Positions 28,989 through 36,921 of a DNA stretch of 64,000 bases are shown here, one piece after another. Every line of letters starts with the position of its first letter. Within the stretch, counting starts at the first letter, position 1. A program made the position numbers and the translations under genes. Under the pieces are notes generated by a model. It saw nothing but the letters and a program-made list of their open reading frames with translations, searched no databases and had not been told where the DNA came from. The stretch comes from Halosaccharopolyspora lacisalsi (GTDB lineage Bacteria; Actinomycetota; Actinomycetes; Mycobacteriales; Pseudonocardiaceae), in the NCBI RefSeq assembly GCF_014137975.1, contig NZ_JACGWZ010000004.1:62001-126000 (forward strand). The letters are read 5' to 3'.

Positions 28989-29573
28989 TCAGTGCTCGGG
29001 CTCCAGCGGAAGCCGGCGCCCGAGCACGGCGAAGGGACGTGGATCCCCGGTGAACCGGTAGTCCCGCAGCAGGTCGTCGAACCCGAGCCGGCGGTACAGC
29101 TTCCACGCCCGCGTCGGCCCTTCCGGGGTCGACAGCAGCACGGCCTGTCCCGGCGCTCCCCGCAGCAGTCTGCGCAGCACGGCCTCTCCCAAGCCACCGC
29201 CCTGGCAGTCCGGCCGCACGTGGAGCTCGGTCAGCTCGAAGTAGTCGTTCGTCCACGCGGCGACGTGGTCGGGGGAGAACCTCGCGAGCATCCCCCGACG
29301 AACTTGCTCGTGCCACCACTGTCCGGGGCCGCCGAGATAGCCGTAACCAATGGCGGTGAGTTCGTCCCGGGAGTTGAACGCCCCGATGCAACGCCAGCCG
29401 GGACGCAGCATGTGCGCCGACCACATGGGCGCTCGTTGTTGCGCGGTCCCGGGTGGGTAACCCATCGCGGCGATGTACACCTGCACGGCTTCGGTGAGCC
29501 GTGCCCGGAGCTGCTCGGCGGAAAGCTCCACCACTCGGTCACGGTCGCACTGGGAGGAAGAGGTGGCGGTCAC
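28989..29573 (-). CDS. GNAT N-acetyltransferase (Rv2170-like)
   Basis: A 194-residue GNAT-fold enzyme. The acetyl-CoA pyrophosphate loop is CQGGGLGEAVLRRLLRG, preceded by the beta-4 strand FELTELHVRPD and followed by the late strand VLLSTPEGPTRAWKLYRRLGF. M. tuberculosis Rv2170, next to lppM, is a homologue reported to acetylate isocitrate dehydrogenase; whether this copy does is unknown. GTG 29573 is the first start of the frame. Confidence 0.85.
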   Translation of the reverse strand: MTATSSSQCDRDRVVELSAEQLRARLTEAVQVYIAAMGYPPGTAQQRAPMWSAHMLRPGWRCIGAFNSRDELTAIGYGYLGGPGQWWHEQVRRGMLARFSPDHVAAWTNDYFELTELHVRPDCQGGGLGEAVLRRLLRGAPGQAVLLSTPEGPTRAWKLYRRLGFDDLLRDYRFTGDPRPFAVLGRRLPLEPEH

Positions 29574-29692
29574 AGTCGAACACTAAACGGTTGCCGTGGC
29601 TCCCGTTCCTTCCGGGCGGGCGCGGTGTGCGCCACGGTCCCGTTCGCCGACGCTGTCGCGCGAACCCGTGTTCGACGGTCCGGGCGAACCGC

Positions 29693-30517
29693 TCAAATCA
29701 CGCTCGGCGCCTCTCCGCGAAGGAACTGGACGTAGCGCTCGGCGGAGTCGTCGACCACACGCTGAGCGTTCCGGTGCAGCGTCGGTGACCACCAGCCGGT
29801 GTAGATGCGATCGTACGAGTACGGACGCATCGCCTCGACGATGCGACGAACGGCTCGTTCGGGCATCGGCAACCGGTTCGGAGCGCTCCACGCGAAGGTG
29901 ACCCGGTCCTCGCCGGGAGTGACGTGGACGGTGTCGCCGCTGAGCAGGGCCCCGGCCCCCGCGGCGCCGCCGGCCCAGTGCAGGACGGCGCTACCGGGGA
30001 AGTGCCCCCCGCACTGGACCAGGGTGGCCCCGGGGAGGACGTCGAGGGCTCCGGACCAGGACCGGACGTCGGCCTCCGGACGGGTGAGCCAGCCGAGATC
30101 GGCCTCGGCGAGCAGGATCTCCGCGTCGAAGGCCCTGCTCCACTCGATGATCGCGCCGTACATGTGGGGGTGGCTCGAGCTGACCGCGTGCAACCCGCCC
30201 GCCTCCTCGACGGCTCGAAGGGCCTGCTCGTCGAGGAAGCCCGGTGGATCCCACAGCAGGTTGCCCCCGGAGGTGCGCACGAGCAACCCGCGCTGACCGA
30301 TGCCGAGGGACGGCTCCACGCCGATGCCGAGCAGCCCCGGCTCCACCTCGCGGACGTCGCTTCGGTATCCGTTCGAGGCGAGTTCCTCCGACGTCGTCCA
30401 GCGTTGTCCCGTGGGCGGTATCCACTGGCGTTCGTCCGCGCAGATCACGCAGTTGTCCGGTGGTTTCCCGGTTTCCGGGTAGTGGTTGCCGCAGGTGGCA
30501 CAGATCCAGACCGGCAT
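29693..30517 (-). CDS. Rubredoxin-like ribbon plus divergent metallo-beta-lactamase-fold protein
   Basis: A 274-residue two-part protein. The N-terminus is a zinc or iron ribbon with Cys6, Cys9, Cys23 and Cys26 (CATC...CVIC). The rest has metallo-beta-lactamase-fold landmarks: GNLLWDPPGF, SSHPHMYG in the place of HxHxDH, VQCGGHFPGSAVLHW and LLSGDTVHV. The Asp and His of the canonical HxHxDH are Tyr and Gly here, so the metal site is incomplete or altered. ATG 30517 has GAAGGAG upstream. Function unknown; a redox or flavodiiron-like role is only a guess. Confidence 0.78.
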   Translation of the reverse strand: MPVWICATCGNHYPETGKPPDNCVICADERQWIPPTGQRWTTSEELASNGYRSDVREVEPGLLGIGVEPSLGIGQRGLLVRTSGGNLLWDPPGFLDEQALRAVEEAGGLHAVSSSHPHMYGAIIEWSRAFDAEILLAEADLGWLTRPEADVRSWSGALDVLPGATLVQCGGHFPGSAVLHWAGGAAGAGALLSGDTVHVTPGEDRVTFAWSAPNRLPMPERAVRRIVEAMRPYSYDRIYTGWWSPTLHRNAQRVVDDSAERYVQFLRGEAPSVI

Positions 30518-30573
30518 CGTCGTCTCCTTCACGGGGTGCGTGGCGACGAGCGTATGTCGCGAAAACGCGCGGG

Positions 30574-30702
30574 TCAGCGATTGCGCTGGTTCCAGAACCA
30601 CCGCACGGCCAGCAGGATCACCACGACCAGCCAGACGACGATGATCAGCTGTCCCCACACCGAGGACAGGCCCAGGGGGCCACCTTGCGCCAGCACGTAC
30701 AT
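30574..30702 (-). CDS. 42-residue membrane protein
   Basis: A short frame starting at ATG 30702 and ending at TGA 30574-30576. It encodes a glycine-rich N-terminus and one strong membrane helix (GQLIIVVWLVVVILLAVRWFW) with a basic end (N-Q-R-N-R), the layout of a real small membrane protein. It lies between the DUF3046 gene (divergent, 34 bp away) and the metallo-beta-lactamase-fold gene, 56 bp upstream of the latter and on the same strand. No function is recognised. Confidence 0.6.
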   Translation of the reverse strand: MYVLAQGGPLGLSSVWGQLIIVVWLVVVILLAVRWFWNQRNR

Positions 30703-30736
30703 CCTTCCAGGGTAACGGCCCCGTACGCTGGAGACG

Positions 30737-30931
30737 ATGCGTCACACTGTCTTCCGTAGCCGAATGGTCGAGGAGTTCGGGCGGATTCGGGCCGACACCC
30801 TCGTCCAGGATCTCGTCTTGTCCTCCCTCGGCGAGCGCACTCCCAACCAGGCCCTGGAAGCCGGGTGGGAGCCCAAACAGGTGTGGCGCGTGCTGTGCGA
30901 TGCCTTCGAGGTGCCCGCCGAGCGGCGCTGA
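30737..30931 (+). CDS. DUF3046 protein upstream of recA
   Basis: A 64-residue protein matching DUF3046: it begins M-R-H-T-V-F-R-S-R-M, has LVLSSLGERTPNQALEAGW, and ends in the helix PKQVWRVLCDAFEVP. The family is found almost only in actinobacteria just before recA (Rv2738c in M. tuberculosis). Function is unknown. Confidence 0.9.
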   Translation: MRHTVFRSRMVEEFGRIRADTLVQDLVLSSLGERTPNQALEAGWEPKQVWRVLCDAFEVPAERR

Positions 30932-31080
30932 CCCCGAGTTCGGACCGGCCCGCCCGGCGTTTTCGCGTCCTCCGAACCGGAGGGGACGTGTACCGGTTCG
31001 CGGAGGGGACTCGTTTTGCCGCTTTCGATCGCACTCAGTAAGCTCGCCAATCGGCTGTGTCGCGGCGTGCCGCCTGTGGA

Positions 31081-31096
31081 TCGAACACCCGTTCGG
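31081..31096. promoter_or_regulatory. LexA (SOS) box upstream of recA
   Basis: TCGAACACCCGTTCGG matches the actinobacterial SOS box TCGAAC-N4-GTTCGA at 15 of 16 positions counting the spacer as free. It lies 127 bp before the recA ATG. Confidence 0.85.
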
Positions 31097-31153
31097 TTAC
31101 GATGGATCCACACGTGGACGGTTTATCCACAGACTCGCGAGGTCGTCGGTGGA

Positions 31154-31183
31154 TTGTCGGTCCCAGCCCGTAGCGTCGGTACC
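31154..31183 (+). promoter_or_regulatory. RecA-NDp / PafBC-type DNA-damage promoter
   Basis: TTGTCGGT at 31154-31161, then a spacer and GTAGCGTCGG, fits the mycobacterial RecA-NDp motif recognised with PafBC: a TTGTC-type -26 element and a TAnnnT -10 element (TAGCGT, 31171-31176). Transcription would start about 40 bases before the recA ATG. This gives a LexA-independent route for induction. Confidence 0.7.
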
Positions 31184-31222
31184 AACACGACGACGTTCGA
31201 CTCGATCAAGGTGGACCCGAAG

Positions 31223-32287
31223 ATGGCAGCGACACCCGACAAGGGCAAGGCTCTGGAGCTGGCCCTCGCCCAGATCGACAAGCAGTTCGGCAAGGGCTCG
31301 GTGATGCGGCTCGGCGAGGACTCGCGCCCGCCGGTGGCGGCCATCCCCACCGGGTCCATCGCCCTCGACATCGCCCTCGGCGTCGGTGGCCTGCCGCGCG
31401 GCCGGGTCGTGGAGATCTACGGACCGGAAAGCAGCGGCAAGACCTCCGTGGCCCTGCATGCCGTGGCCGGTGCGCAGCAGGAGGGTGGTACGGCGGCCTT
31501 CATCGACGCCGAACACGCGTTGGACCCGGAGTACGCGAAGGCAATCGGCGTGGACACCGACGCGCTGCTGGTCTCCCAGCCCGACACCGGCGAGCAGGCG
31601 CTGGAGATCGCGGACATGCTCATCCGCTCCGGTGCCCTGGACGTCATCGCCATCGACTCGGTCGCCGCGCTGGTACCGCGCGCCGAGATCGAGGGCGAGA
31701 TGGGCGACAGTCACGTGGGTCTGCAGGCCCGCCTGATGAGTCAGGCGCTGCGCAAGCTCACCTCGGCGCTCTACAGCTCGCAGACCACCGCCATCTTCAT
31801 CAACCAGCTCCGCGAAAAAGTCGGCGTCATGTTCGGAAGTCCTGAGACGACCACGGGCGGGAAGGCGCTGAAGTTCTACTCGTCGGTGCGGCTGGACGTG
31901 CGGCGCATCGAGACGCTGAAGGACGGTTCCGACGCCGTGGGCAACCGGACCAGGGTGAAGGTGGTCAAGAACAAGGTCAGCCCGCCGTTCAAGCAGGCCG
32001 AGTTCGACATCATCTACGGCCAGGGCATCAGCCGCGAGGGCTCGCTGATCGACATGGGCGTCGAGCACGGCTTCATCCGCAAGTCGGGTGCCTGGTACAC
32101 CTACGAGGGCGACCAGCTCGGGCAGGGCAAGGAGAACGCCCGCAAGTTCCTGCGGGACAACCCCGACGTCGCCAACGAGATCGAGAAGCGGATCAAGGAG
32201 AAGCTCGGCATCGGCGCGACGAAGGCGGCCGAGGACGGCCAGGGCCAGGAGAGCCAGGCCGGTGAACAGGCTCCGGTCGATTTCTAG
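31223..32287 (+). CDS. recA: Recombinase RecA
   Basis: Strand-exchange ATPase and LexA coprotease. The 354-residue protein has Walker [16 protein letters not shown], Walker B region [12 protein letters not shown], loop L1 [20 protein letters not shown], and loop L2 [23 protein letters not shown] 31223 gives [10 protein letters not shown], as in actinobacteria. No intein is present, unlike M. tuberculosis RecA. It forms an operon with recX 12 bp downstream and is preceded by both a LexA box and a PafBC-type promoter. Confidence 0.98.
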   Translation: MAATPDKGKALELALAQIDKQFGKGSVMRLGEDSRPPVAAIPTGSIALDIALGVGGLPRGRVVEIYGPESSGKTSVALHAVAGAQQEGGTAAFIDAEHALDPEYAKAIGVDTDALLVSQPDTGEQALEIADMLIRSGALDVIAIDSVAALVPRAEIEGEMGDSHVGLQARLMSQALRKLTSALYSSQTTAIFINQLREKVGVMFGSPETTTGGKALKFYSSVRLDVRRIETLKDGSDAVGNRTRVKVVKNKVSPPFKQAEFDIIYGQGISREGSLIDMGVEHGFIRKSGAWYTYEGDQLGQGKENARKFLRDNPDVANEIEKRIKEKLGIGATKAAEDGQGQESQAGEQAPVDF

Positions 32288-32299
32288 GGCGGGATCGCC

Positions 32300-32821
32300 G
32301 TGGTTTCGGAGGACAGGCCGGAGGATCCCGAGCAGTTCGCGCGGGACGCGGTCTATCGGCTGCTCACCGTGCGGGCGCGCAGCCGGGCGGAGCTGATGGG
32401 GAGCTTGTCGCGCAAGGGCGTCGAGGAGGAAGTCGCGGAGGCGGTCGTCGGCAAGTTCGTCGACGCCGGACTGGTCGATGATGCCGCCTTCGCCGACAGT
32501 TGGGTCCGCCAGCGACACGAGTACCAGGGATTGGGGCGTAAGGCGTTGGCGGCCGAGCTTCGTAACAAGGGAGTCGACGAGGAGGCGGCCTCCGCGGCTC
32601 TGGCCCAAGTGGCCTCCGAGGACGAGGCGGAGCGGGCGCGTGAGCTGGTGCGGCGCAAGCTGCGCGGAATGACCACCGTGGACTCGACGACCCGGACGCG
32701 GCGCCTCGTGGCGATGCTGGCGCGTAAGGGTTATTCCGAGGGGATGGCTTTTCGGGTGGTGCGCGAGGAGCTGGATGCGTCCGGTTCGGACGGTCAGTTG
32801 CCCGAAGAGGCGGATTGGTGA
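32300..32821 (+). CDS. recX: Regulatory protein RecX
   Basis: Binds the RecA filament and dampens its activity. The 173-residue protein is a series of three-helix repeats, seen as FARDAVYRLLTVRARSRAEL, then VDDAAFADSWVRQR and the later RKGYSEGMAFRVVREEL. GTG 32300 follows recA by 12 bp, as in other actinobacteria where recA and recX are co-transcribed. Confidence 0.92.
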   Translation: MVSEDRPEDPEQFARDAVYRLLTVRARSRAELMGSLSRKGVEEEVAEAVVGKFVDAGLVDDAAFADSWVRQRHEYQGLGRKALAAELRNKGVDEEAASAALAQVASEDEAERARELVRRKLRGMTTVDSTTRTRRLVAMLARKGYSEGMAFRVVREELDASGSDGQLPEEADW

Positions 32822-32865
32822 GTTTTCGCTTGGGCGCTGCCGGCACGGGCCCGTAGGGTCGGTTC

Positions 32866-33546
32866 GTGACTGCTTCGACCAGCGTGCGGGATGCACGACA
32901 CATCGTATGGGACTGGAACGGCACTCTCCTCGACGACAGCCACGCCGTGGTATCGGCGGTGAACACCGTCTGCACGGCATTCGGTAGTGAACACGTCGAC
33001 CTCGACCGCTGGCGCTCGGTGTTCGGGCGTCCGCTGTTACGCACCTACGAACTCGTGCTGCAACGGACGTTGAGCGAGCGGGACTGGGCGCGCATCGACG
33101 TGCTCTACCACGAAGCTTACCGGAAACTGCTGCACACCTGCGGTCTCGCGGCGGGAGTTCCCGAGTCGTTGTGGGAGTGGAGCAAGCGGGGCGGTTCGCA
33201 GTCCTTGCTGTCGATGTGGTTCCACGACGAGCTGGTGCCGCTGGTCACCGATTTCGGGCTGGACTCGCTGTTCACGCGCGTCGACGGGCTGCGTGACGAC
33301 ATCGGCGGCGGTCCGAAGGCCGCGCACCTGCGTGAGCACGTGCGGGCTCTGGAACTCGACCCGGCCGAGATCGTGCTCATCGGTGACGTGGTCGACGACG
33401 CTCGTGCGGCCGAGCAGGCGGGGAGCGGATGCGCTCTGCTGACCACCGGGGTGATGAGCAGGCAGGCGCTGGAAGCCACGGGTTTTCCGGTGTTCGACTC
33501 GGTCGTCGAGGCCCTGGAGAGCCTCGAGGCCGGTATCGCGGCCTGA
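32866..33546 (+). CDS. HAD-superfamily phosphohydrolase
   Basis: A 226-residue HAD hydrolase. Motif I is VWDWNGTLLDD, in which the nucleophile Asp is followed by Trp-Asn-Gly-Thr in place of the common D-G-T; motif III/IV lies in GGGPKAAHLREH and VLIGDVVDDARAAEQAG. The helical cap between them suggests a phosphoglycolate-phosphatase-like subfamily. The substrate is unknown. A GTG start 44 bp after recX suggests it shares the recA-recX transcript. A long hairpin closes it. Confidence 0.85.
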   Translation: MTASTSVRDARHIVWDWNGTLLDDSHAVVSAVNTVCTAFGSEHVDLDRWRSVFGRPLLRTYELVLQRTLSERDWARIDVLYHEAYRKLLHTCGLAAGVPESLWEWSKRGGSQSLLSMWFHDELVPLVTDFGLDSLFTRVDGLRDDIGGGPKAAHLREHVRALELDPAEIVLIGDVVDDARAAEQAGSGCALLTTGVMSRQALEATGFPVFDSVVEALESLEAGIAA

Positions 33547-33550
33547 AGCG

Positions 33551-33586
33551 GCGCGGGTGGCCCCGGTTTAACGGGGCCACCCGCGC
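33551..33586. terminator. Bidirectional terminator between HAD gene and eda
   Basis: A perfect 14-bp GC-rich stem (33551-33564, 33573-33586) with an 8-nt loop containing TTTA stands between convergent genes. It likely ends transcription from both sides. Confidence 0.75.
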
Positions 33587-33594
33587 GCTGGGCG

Positions 33595-34230
33595 TCAGCC
33601 GAGTTGGGCGGCCTGACGGGCCATCGTCTCGACCTGTTCCCATTCGCCCGCGGCGAGCAGGTCACGTGGGCACAGCCATGAACCCCCGACGCAACCCACG
33701 TTGGGCAGCGCGAGGTACGAGGAGGCGTTGTCCGGTGTGATCCCGCCGGTCGGGCAGAACCTCAGCTCCGGCAGGGGACCGGCGAAGGCCTTCAACGCGG
33801 GCACTCCGCCGCTGGGTTCGGCGGGGAAGAACTTCAACGCCCGCGCACCGCGCTCGGCAAGGCGCAGCGCCTCGGACACGGTGCTGACACCGGGGAGGCT
33901 GGGCAGTCCGGTGTCGTCGACCTCGTCGAGCAGTGTTTCCGTGAATCCGGGGGTGACCAGGTACCGTGCGCCGGCCTTGGCGGCCCGCTGAGCTTGTCCC
34001 CGTTCGGTGATGGTTCCGGCCCCGACGACGACCTCGGGTACCTCGGCGGCGATGCGTTCGATGGCCGACAGCGCCGCCGGGGTGCGCAGTGTTACTTCGA
34101 TGGTGCTGATGCCCCCGCGCAGGAGAGCCTGCGCCGTGGGGACGGCGTGTTCGGCGTCTTCGAGTACCACGACGGGCACTACCGGGCCGAGGTCGAGTAC
34201 GTCGGAGGCGGTGTTCATGGTGGTGTTCAT
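33595..34230 (-). CDS. eda: KDPG aldolase (2-dehydro-3-deoxy-6-phosphogluconate aldolase)
   Basis: Cleaves 2-keto-3-deoxy-6-phosphogluconate to pyruvate and glyceraldehyde 3-phosphate, the last step of the Entner-Doudoroff pathway. The class I aldolase fold is intact: the catalytic Glu lies in GGISTIEVTLRTPAAL, the Schiff-base Lys in ALKFFPAEPSGG, and the phosphate site in FCPTGGITPDN. Length (211 residues) is typical. It lies 14 bp downstream of edd and is surely co-transcribed with it. Confidence 0.93.
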   Translation of the reverse strand: MNTTMNTASDVLDLGPVVPVVVLEDAEHAVPTAQALLRGGISTIEVTLRTPAALSAIERIAAEVPEVVVGAGTITERGQAQRAAKAGARYLVTPGFTETLLDEVDDTGLPSLPGVSTVSEALRLAERGARALKFFPAEPSGGVPALKAFAGPLPELRFCPTGGITPDNASSYLALPNVGCVGGSWLCPRDLLAAGEWEQVETMARQAAQLG

Positions 34231-34244
34231 TCCTTCGTCGCTGT

Positions 34245-36101
34245 TCAGGCCGGTACGTCGTTGGTCGCGGGCTGCTGGTCGAGGGGGTTGAAAACGCTCG
34301 CGCCCCCCTCCGCCGATCCCACGGCGCGGCGGAACGCGGCGAACAGCTCGCGGCCGGTGCCGAACTGTCCGGAGGGGTCGGCCTCGGCCGGCTGCCTGCC
34401 GGCCATTTCGTCGGCGGGGACGAGGGCTTCGAGGGTGCCGTGCTCGGCGTCGACCCGGACCACGTCACCGTCGCGCAGCTTGGACAGGGGGCCGCCCGAG
34501 GCGGCCTCCGGTGAGACCTGGATCGCCGCGGGAGTCTTGCCGGAGGCTCCCGACATGCGTCCGTCGGTGACCAGGGCGACCTGGTGTCCGCGGTCCATGA
34601 GGACGCCGAGCCCGGGGCTCAGGCCGTGCAGCTCGGGCATTCCGTTGGCCTTCGGTCCCTGGTTGCGGACCACCACGACCACGTCGTGGTCCAGTTCGCC
34701 GGCCTGGAAGGCGGTTTTGAACTGCTGCTGGTCGTCGAAGACACGTGCCGGTGCGGTGACCGAGTGGTACTCGGCTCGTACGGCCGAGACCTTGATGACC
34801 GAGCGCCCCAGGTTCCCCTCCAGGACCCGCAGCCCCCCTTCGGGGGAGAAGGGGTCGTCGACGCCGCGCAGGACGTCGTTGTCCAGGCTGTGACGGGGGC
34901 CGTCGCGCCAGACCAGCTCGCCGTCCTCGAGGAAGGGCTGTTGCCGGTACCGGTCGAGGCCGTCACCGGCGACGGTGCGGACGTCGGGGTGCAGCATGCC
35001 CGCGTCGAGGAGCTCGCCGACGAGCGTCTGGACGCCGCCCGCCGCGGTGAAGTGGTTGATGTCGGCGGAGCCGTTGGGGTAGACGCTGGCCAGCAGCGGT
35101 ACGACGGCCGAGAGCTCGGAGAAGTCGTCCCAGGTCAGCTCGATCCCGGCGGCTGCGGCCACCGCGATCAGGTGCATGGTGTGGTTGGTGGAACCACCGG
35201 TGGCCAGCAACGAGACGATGCCGTTGACCAGGGACCGCTCGTCCACGATCTCGCCGATGCCCGGGGTGTCCTCCTCGCGTCCGGCTCGGACGGCGCGGCG
35301 AGCCGCCTCCTCGGTCAGCGCCTTGCGCAGCGGGGTTCCCGGGTGGACGAAGCTGGCTCCGGGCAGGTGCAGCCCCATCGTCTCGACGACGAGCTGGTTG
35401 GAGTTGGCGGTGCCGTAGAAGGTGCAGGTGCCCGGCGAGTGGTAGGAGGCGGACTCGGCCTCCAGCAGGTCGTCGCGGGTGGCCTTGCCCTCGGCGAACA
35501 GCTGGCGGATGCGGCTCTTCTCGCTGTTGGGCAGCCCCGAGGTCATCGGCCCGGCGGGAACGAGCAGGGTGGGCAGGTGCCCGAAGCTGAGTCCGCCGAT
35601 GAGCAGTCCGGGCACGATCTTGTCGCAGATGCCCAACAGCAGGGCGCCGTCGAACATCTCGTGCGAGAGCGCCACGCCGGTGGCCATCGCGATGACCTCG
35701 CGGGAGAACAGGGACAGCTCCATCCCGGTGCGGCCCTGGGTGATGCCGTCGCACATGGCGGGCACGCCACCGGCGAACTGAGCGACTCCGCCTGCTTCGC
35801 GCGCCGCGTCCCTGATCCAGTCCGGGAACTCGGCGTAGGGCTTGTGCGCGGAGAGCATGTCGTTGTAGGCGGAGACGATGGCGACTCCGGGTCTGACCAG
35901 TCCGCGCAGGGCCTGCTTGTCTGGGCCGTCGCTGGCGGCGAAGCCGTGGGCCAGGTTGCCGCACCCCATGTCCGCACGGGCGGGCCCGTCGGTCTTGGCC
36001 TGCTGAATGCGCTCCAGGTAGGCCTTGCGGGTGGGTGCGCTGCGAGCGACGATGCGGTCGGTGACCTGTTGGACAACGGGGTGGATGCTCGCGGACGTCA
36101 T
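34245..36101 (-). CDS. edd: Phosphogluconate dehydratase
   Basis: Dehydrates 6-phosphogluconate to KDPG; an iron-sulfur enzyme of the IlvD/Edd family. Cluster cysteines are visible in [24 protein letters not shown] and [13 protein letters not shown]. The 618-residue length and the opening segment ([13 protein letters not shown]) are those of Edd rather than IlvD, and the pairing with eda confirms it. ATG 36101 has AGGAGG upstream. The edd-eda pair interrupts the otherwise conserved recX to glu-transporter order. Confidence 0.93.
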   Translation of the reverse strand: MTSASIHPVVQQVTDRIVARSAPTRKAYLERIQQAKTDGPARADMGCGNLAHGFAASDGPDKQALRGLVRPGVAIVSAYNDMLSAHKPYAEFPDWIRDAAREAGGVAQFAGGVPAMCDGITQGRTGMELSLFSREVIAMATGVALSHEMFDGALLLGICDKIVPGLLIGGLSFGHLPTLLVPAGPMTSGLPNSEKSRIRQLFAEGKATRDDLLEAESASYHSPGTCTFYGTANSNQLVVETMGLHLPGASFVHPGTPLRKALTEEAARRAVRAGREEDTPGIGEIVDERSLVNGIVSLLATGGSTNHTMHLIAVAAAAGIELTWDDFSELSAVVPLLASVYPNGSADINHFTAAGGVQTLVGELLDAGMLHPDVRTVAGDGLDRYRQQPFLEDGELVWRDGPRHSLDNDVLRGVDDPFSPEGGLRVLEGNLGRSVIKVSAVRAEYHSVTAPARVFDDQQQFKTAFQAGELDHDVVVVVRNQGPKANGMPELHGLSPGLGVLMDRGHQVALVTDGRMSGASGKTPAAIQVSPEAASGGPLSKLRDGDVVRVDAEHGTLEALVPADEMAGRQPAEADPSGQFGTGRELFAAFRRAVGSAEGGASVFNPLDQQPATNDVPA

Positions 36102-36170
36102 TCATCGCCTCCTGAGGAATTGTGAAGGTGAGGGGCGACGACGCTGGCGCCTCCGGCAACCATGACGCCG

Positions 36171-36188
36171 TTCACACTAACGTGCGAA
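36171..36188. promoter_or_regulatory. Imperfect palindrome upstream of edd
   Basis: TTCACAC-N4-GTGCGAA is an inverted repeat with one mismatch per arm, 70 bp before the edd start. It could be an operator for edd-eda or the divergent lipoprotein gene; no regulator is adjacent and the call is weak. Confidence 0.3.
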
Positions 36189-36282
36189 CCACGGGAGACA
36201 AAACCGATCCAGATGCCGTGCTGTCCGGAGAGATCCCCGATCTCGGACTCGGTGGGTGACATCGGCGTCGGAGATCGCCAGC

Positions 36283-36915
36283 ATGGGATCCATGCGGAGT
36301 GGGTTGCTTGCGGTGCTGTCGATCGGTGTGCTGGTGTCGGGATGCGGGGCTCCGGGAGCTTCCGCTCCGGAACGTTCCGCCGCTCCCGAACCCACCCCCG
36401 GTAGTACGCGGGCGCTGCCGCCGCCGGATCCGGTGGAGCTGAAGGAGTCGCCGGCGATCTCCGAGATCCGTGAGCGCGGCAAGCTGCTGGTCGGCGTGCG
36501 TTCGGACGCTCCGAAGTTCGCGCGCCGGGAGCAGGGGCGCTACGTCGGGTTCGACGTGGAGATGGCGCGCATCGTCGCCGCCGAACTGGGGCTGAATCCG
36601 CGGACTCAGGTCACGTTCCGGCGGCTGCCTCCCACGCTTCGGGCGAACGCGATTCGCGGCGGCAGCGTGGACATCCAGTTCGGCGGTGTCGACGCCGGAA
36701 CGAGCGGGGTGGCCCGGGTCGGGCCGTACGTGGTCACCGGCCCGCCGGGGGAGGAGAACAAGCTCCACCTCGGCGTTACCTCCGGTGATGAGCGGCTACG
36801 CGGGAAGCTGCGCGACATACTGCGTACCGCTGTGGACGACGGAAGCTGGCAGCGCGCCCGCGATTCCACGCTCGCCGCTTCCGGAATCCGGGCCCGTCCG
36901 CCCGAGCTCCGCTGA
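36283..36915 (+). CDS. One-lobe family-3 solute-binding lipoprotein
   Basis: A 210-residue lipoprotein with lipobox L-V-S-G-C, a Pro-rich linker and a bacterial extracellular family-3 binding domain. The first lobe is clear (LLVGVRSDAPKFARREQGRY..GFDVEMARIVAAELG). After VGPYVVTGP the sequence passes almost at once to the terminal return segment (LGVTSGDERLRGKLRDIL..SWQRA). Compared with GluB next door, about 90-100 residues forming lobe II are missing, without any frameshift. It is convergent with the transporter operon, 6 bp from its end. Start codons at 36283 and 36292 are both possible. It may be a sensor, a decoy or decaying. Confidence 0.75.
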   Translation: MGSMRSGLLAVLSIGVLVSGCGAPGASAPERSAAPEPTPGSTRALPPPDPVELKESPAISEIRERGKLLVGVRSDAPKFARREQGRYVGFDVEMARIVAAELGLNPRTQVTFRRLPPTLRANAIRGGSVDIQFGGVDAGTSGVARVGPYVVTGPPGEENKLHLGVTSGDERLRGKLRDILRTAVDDGSWQRARDSTLAASGIRARPPELR

Positions 36916-36921
36916 AGTGAG

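Noticed and set aside
31223-32287. RecA intein
   Set aside because: The P-loop, L1 and L2 regions run without interruption and the length is normal.
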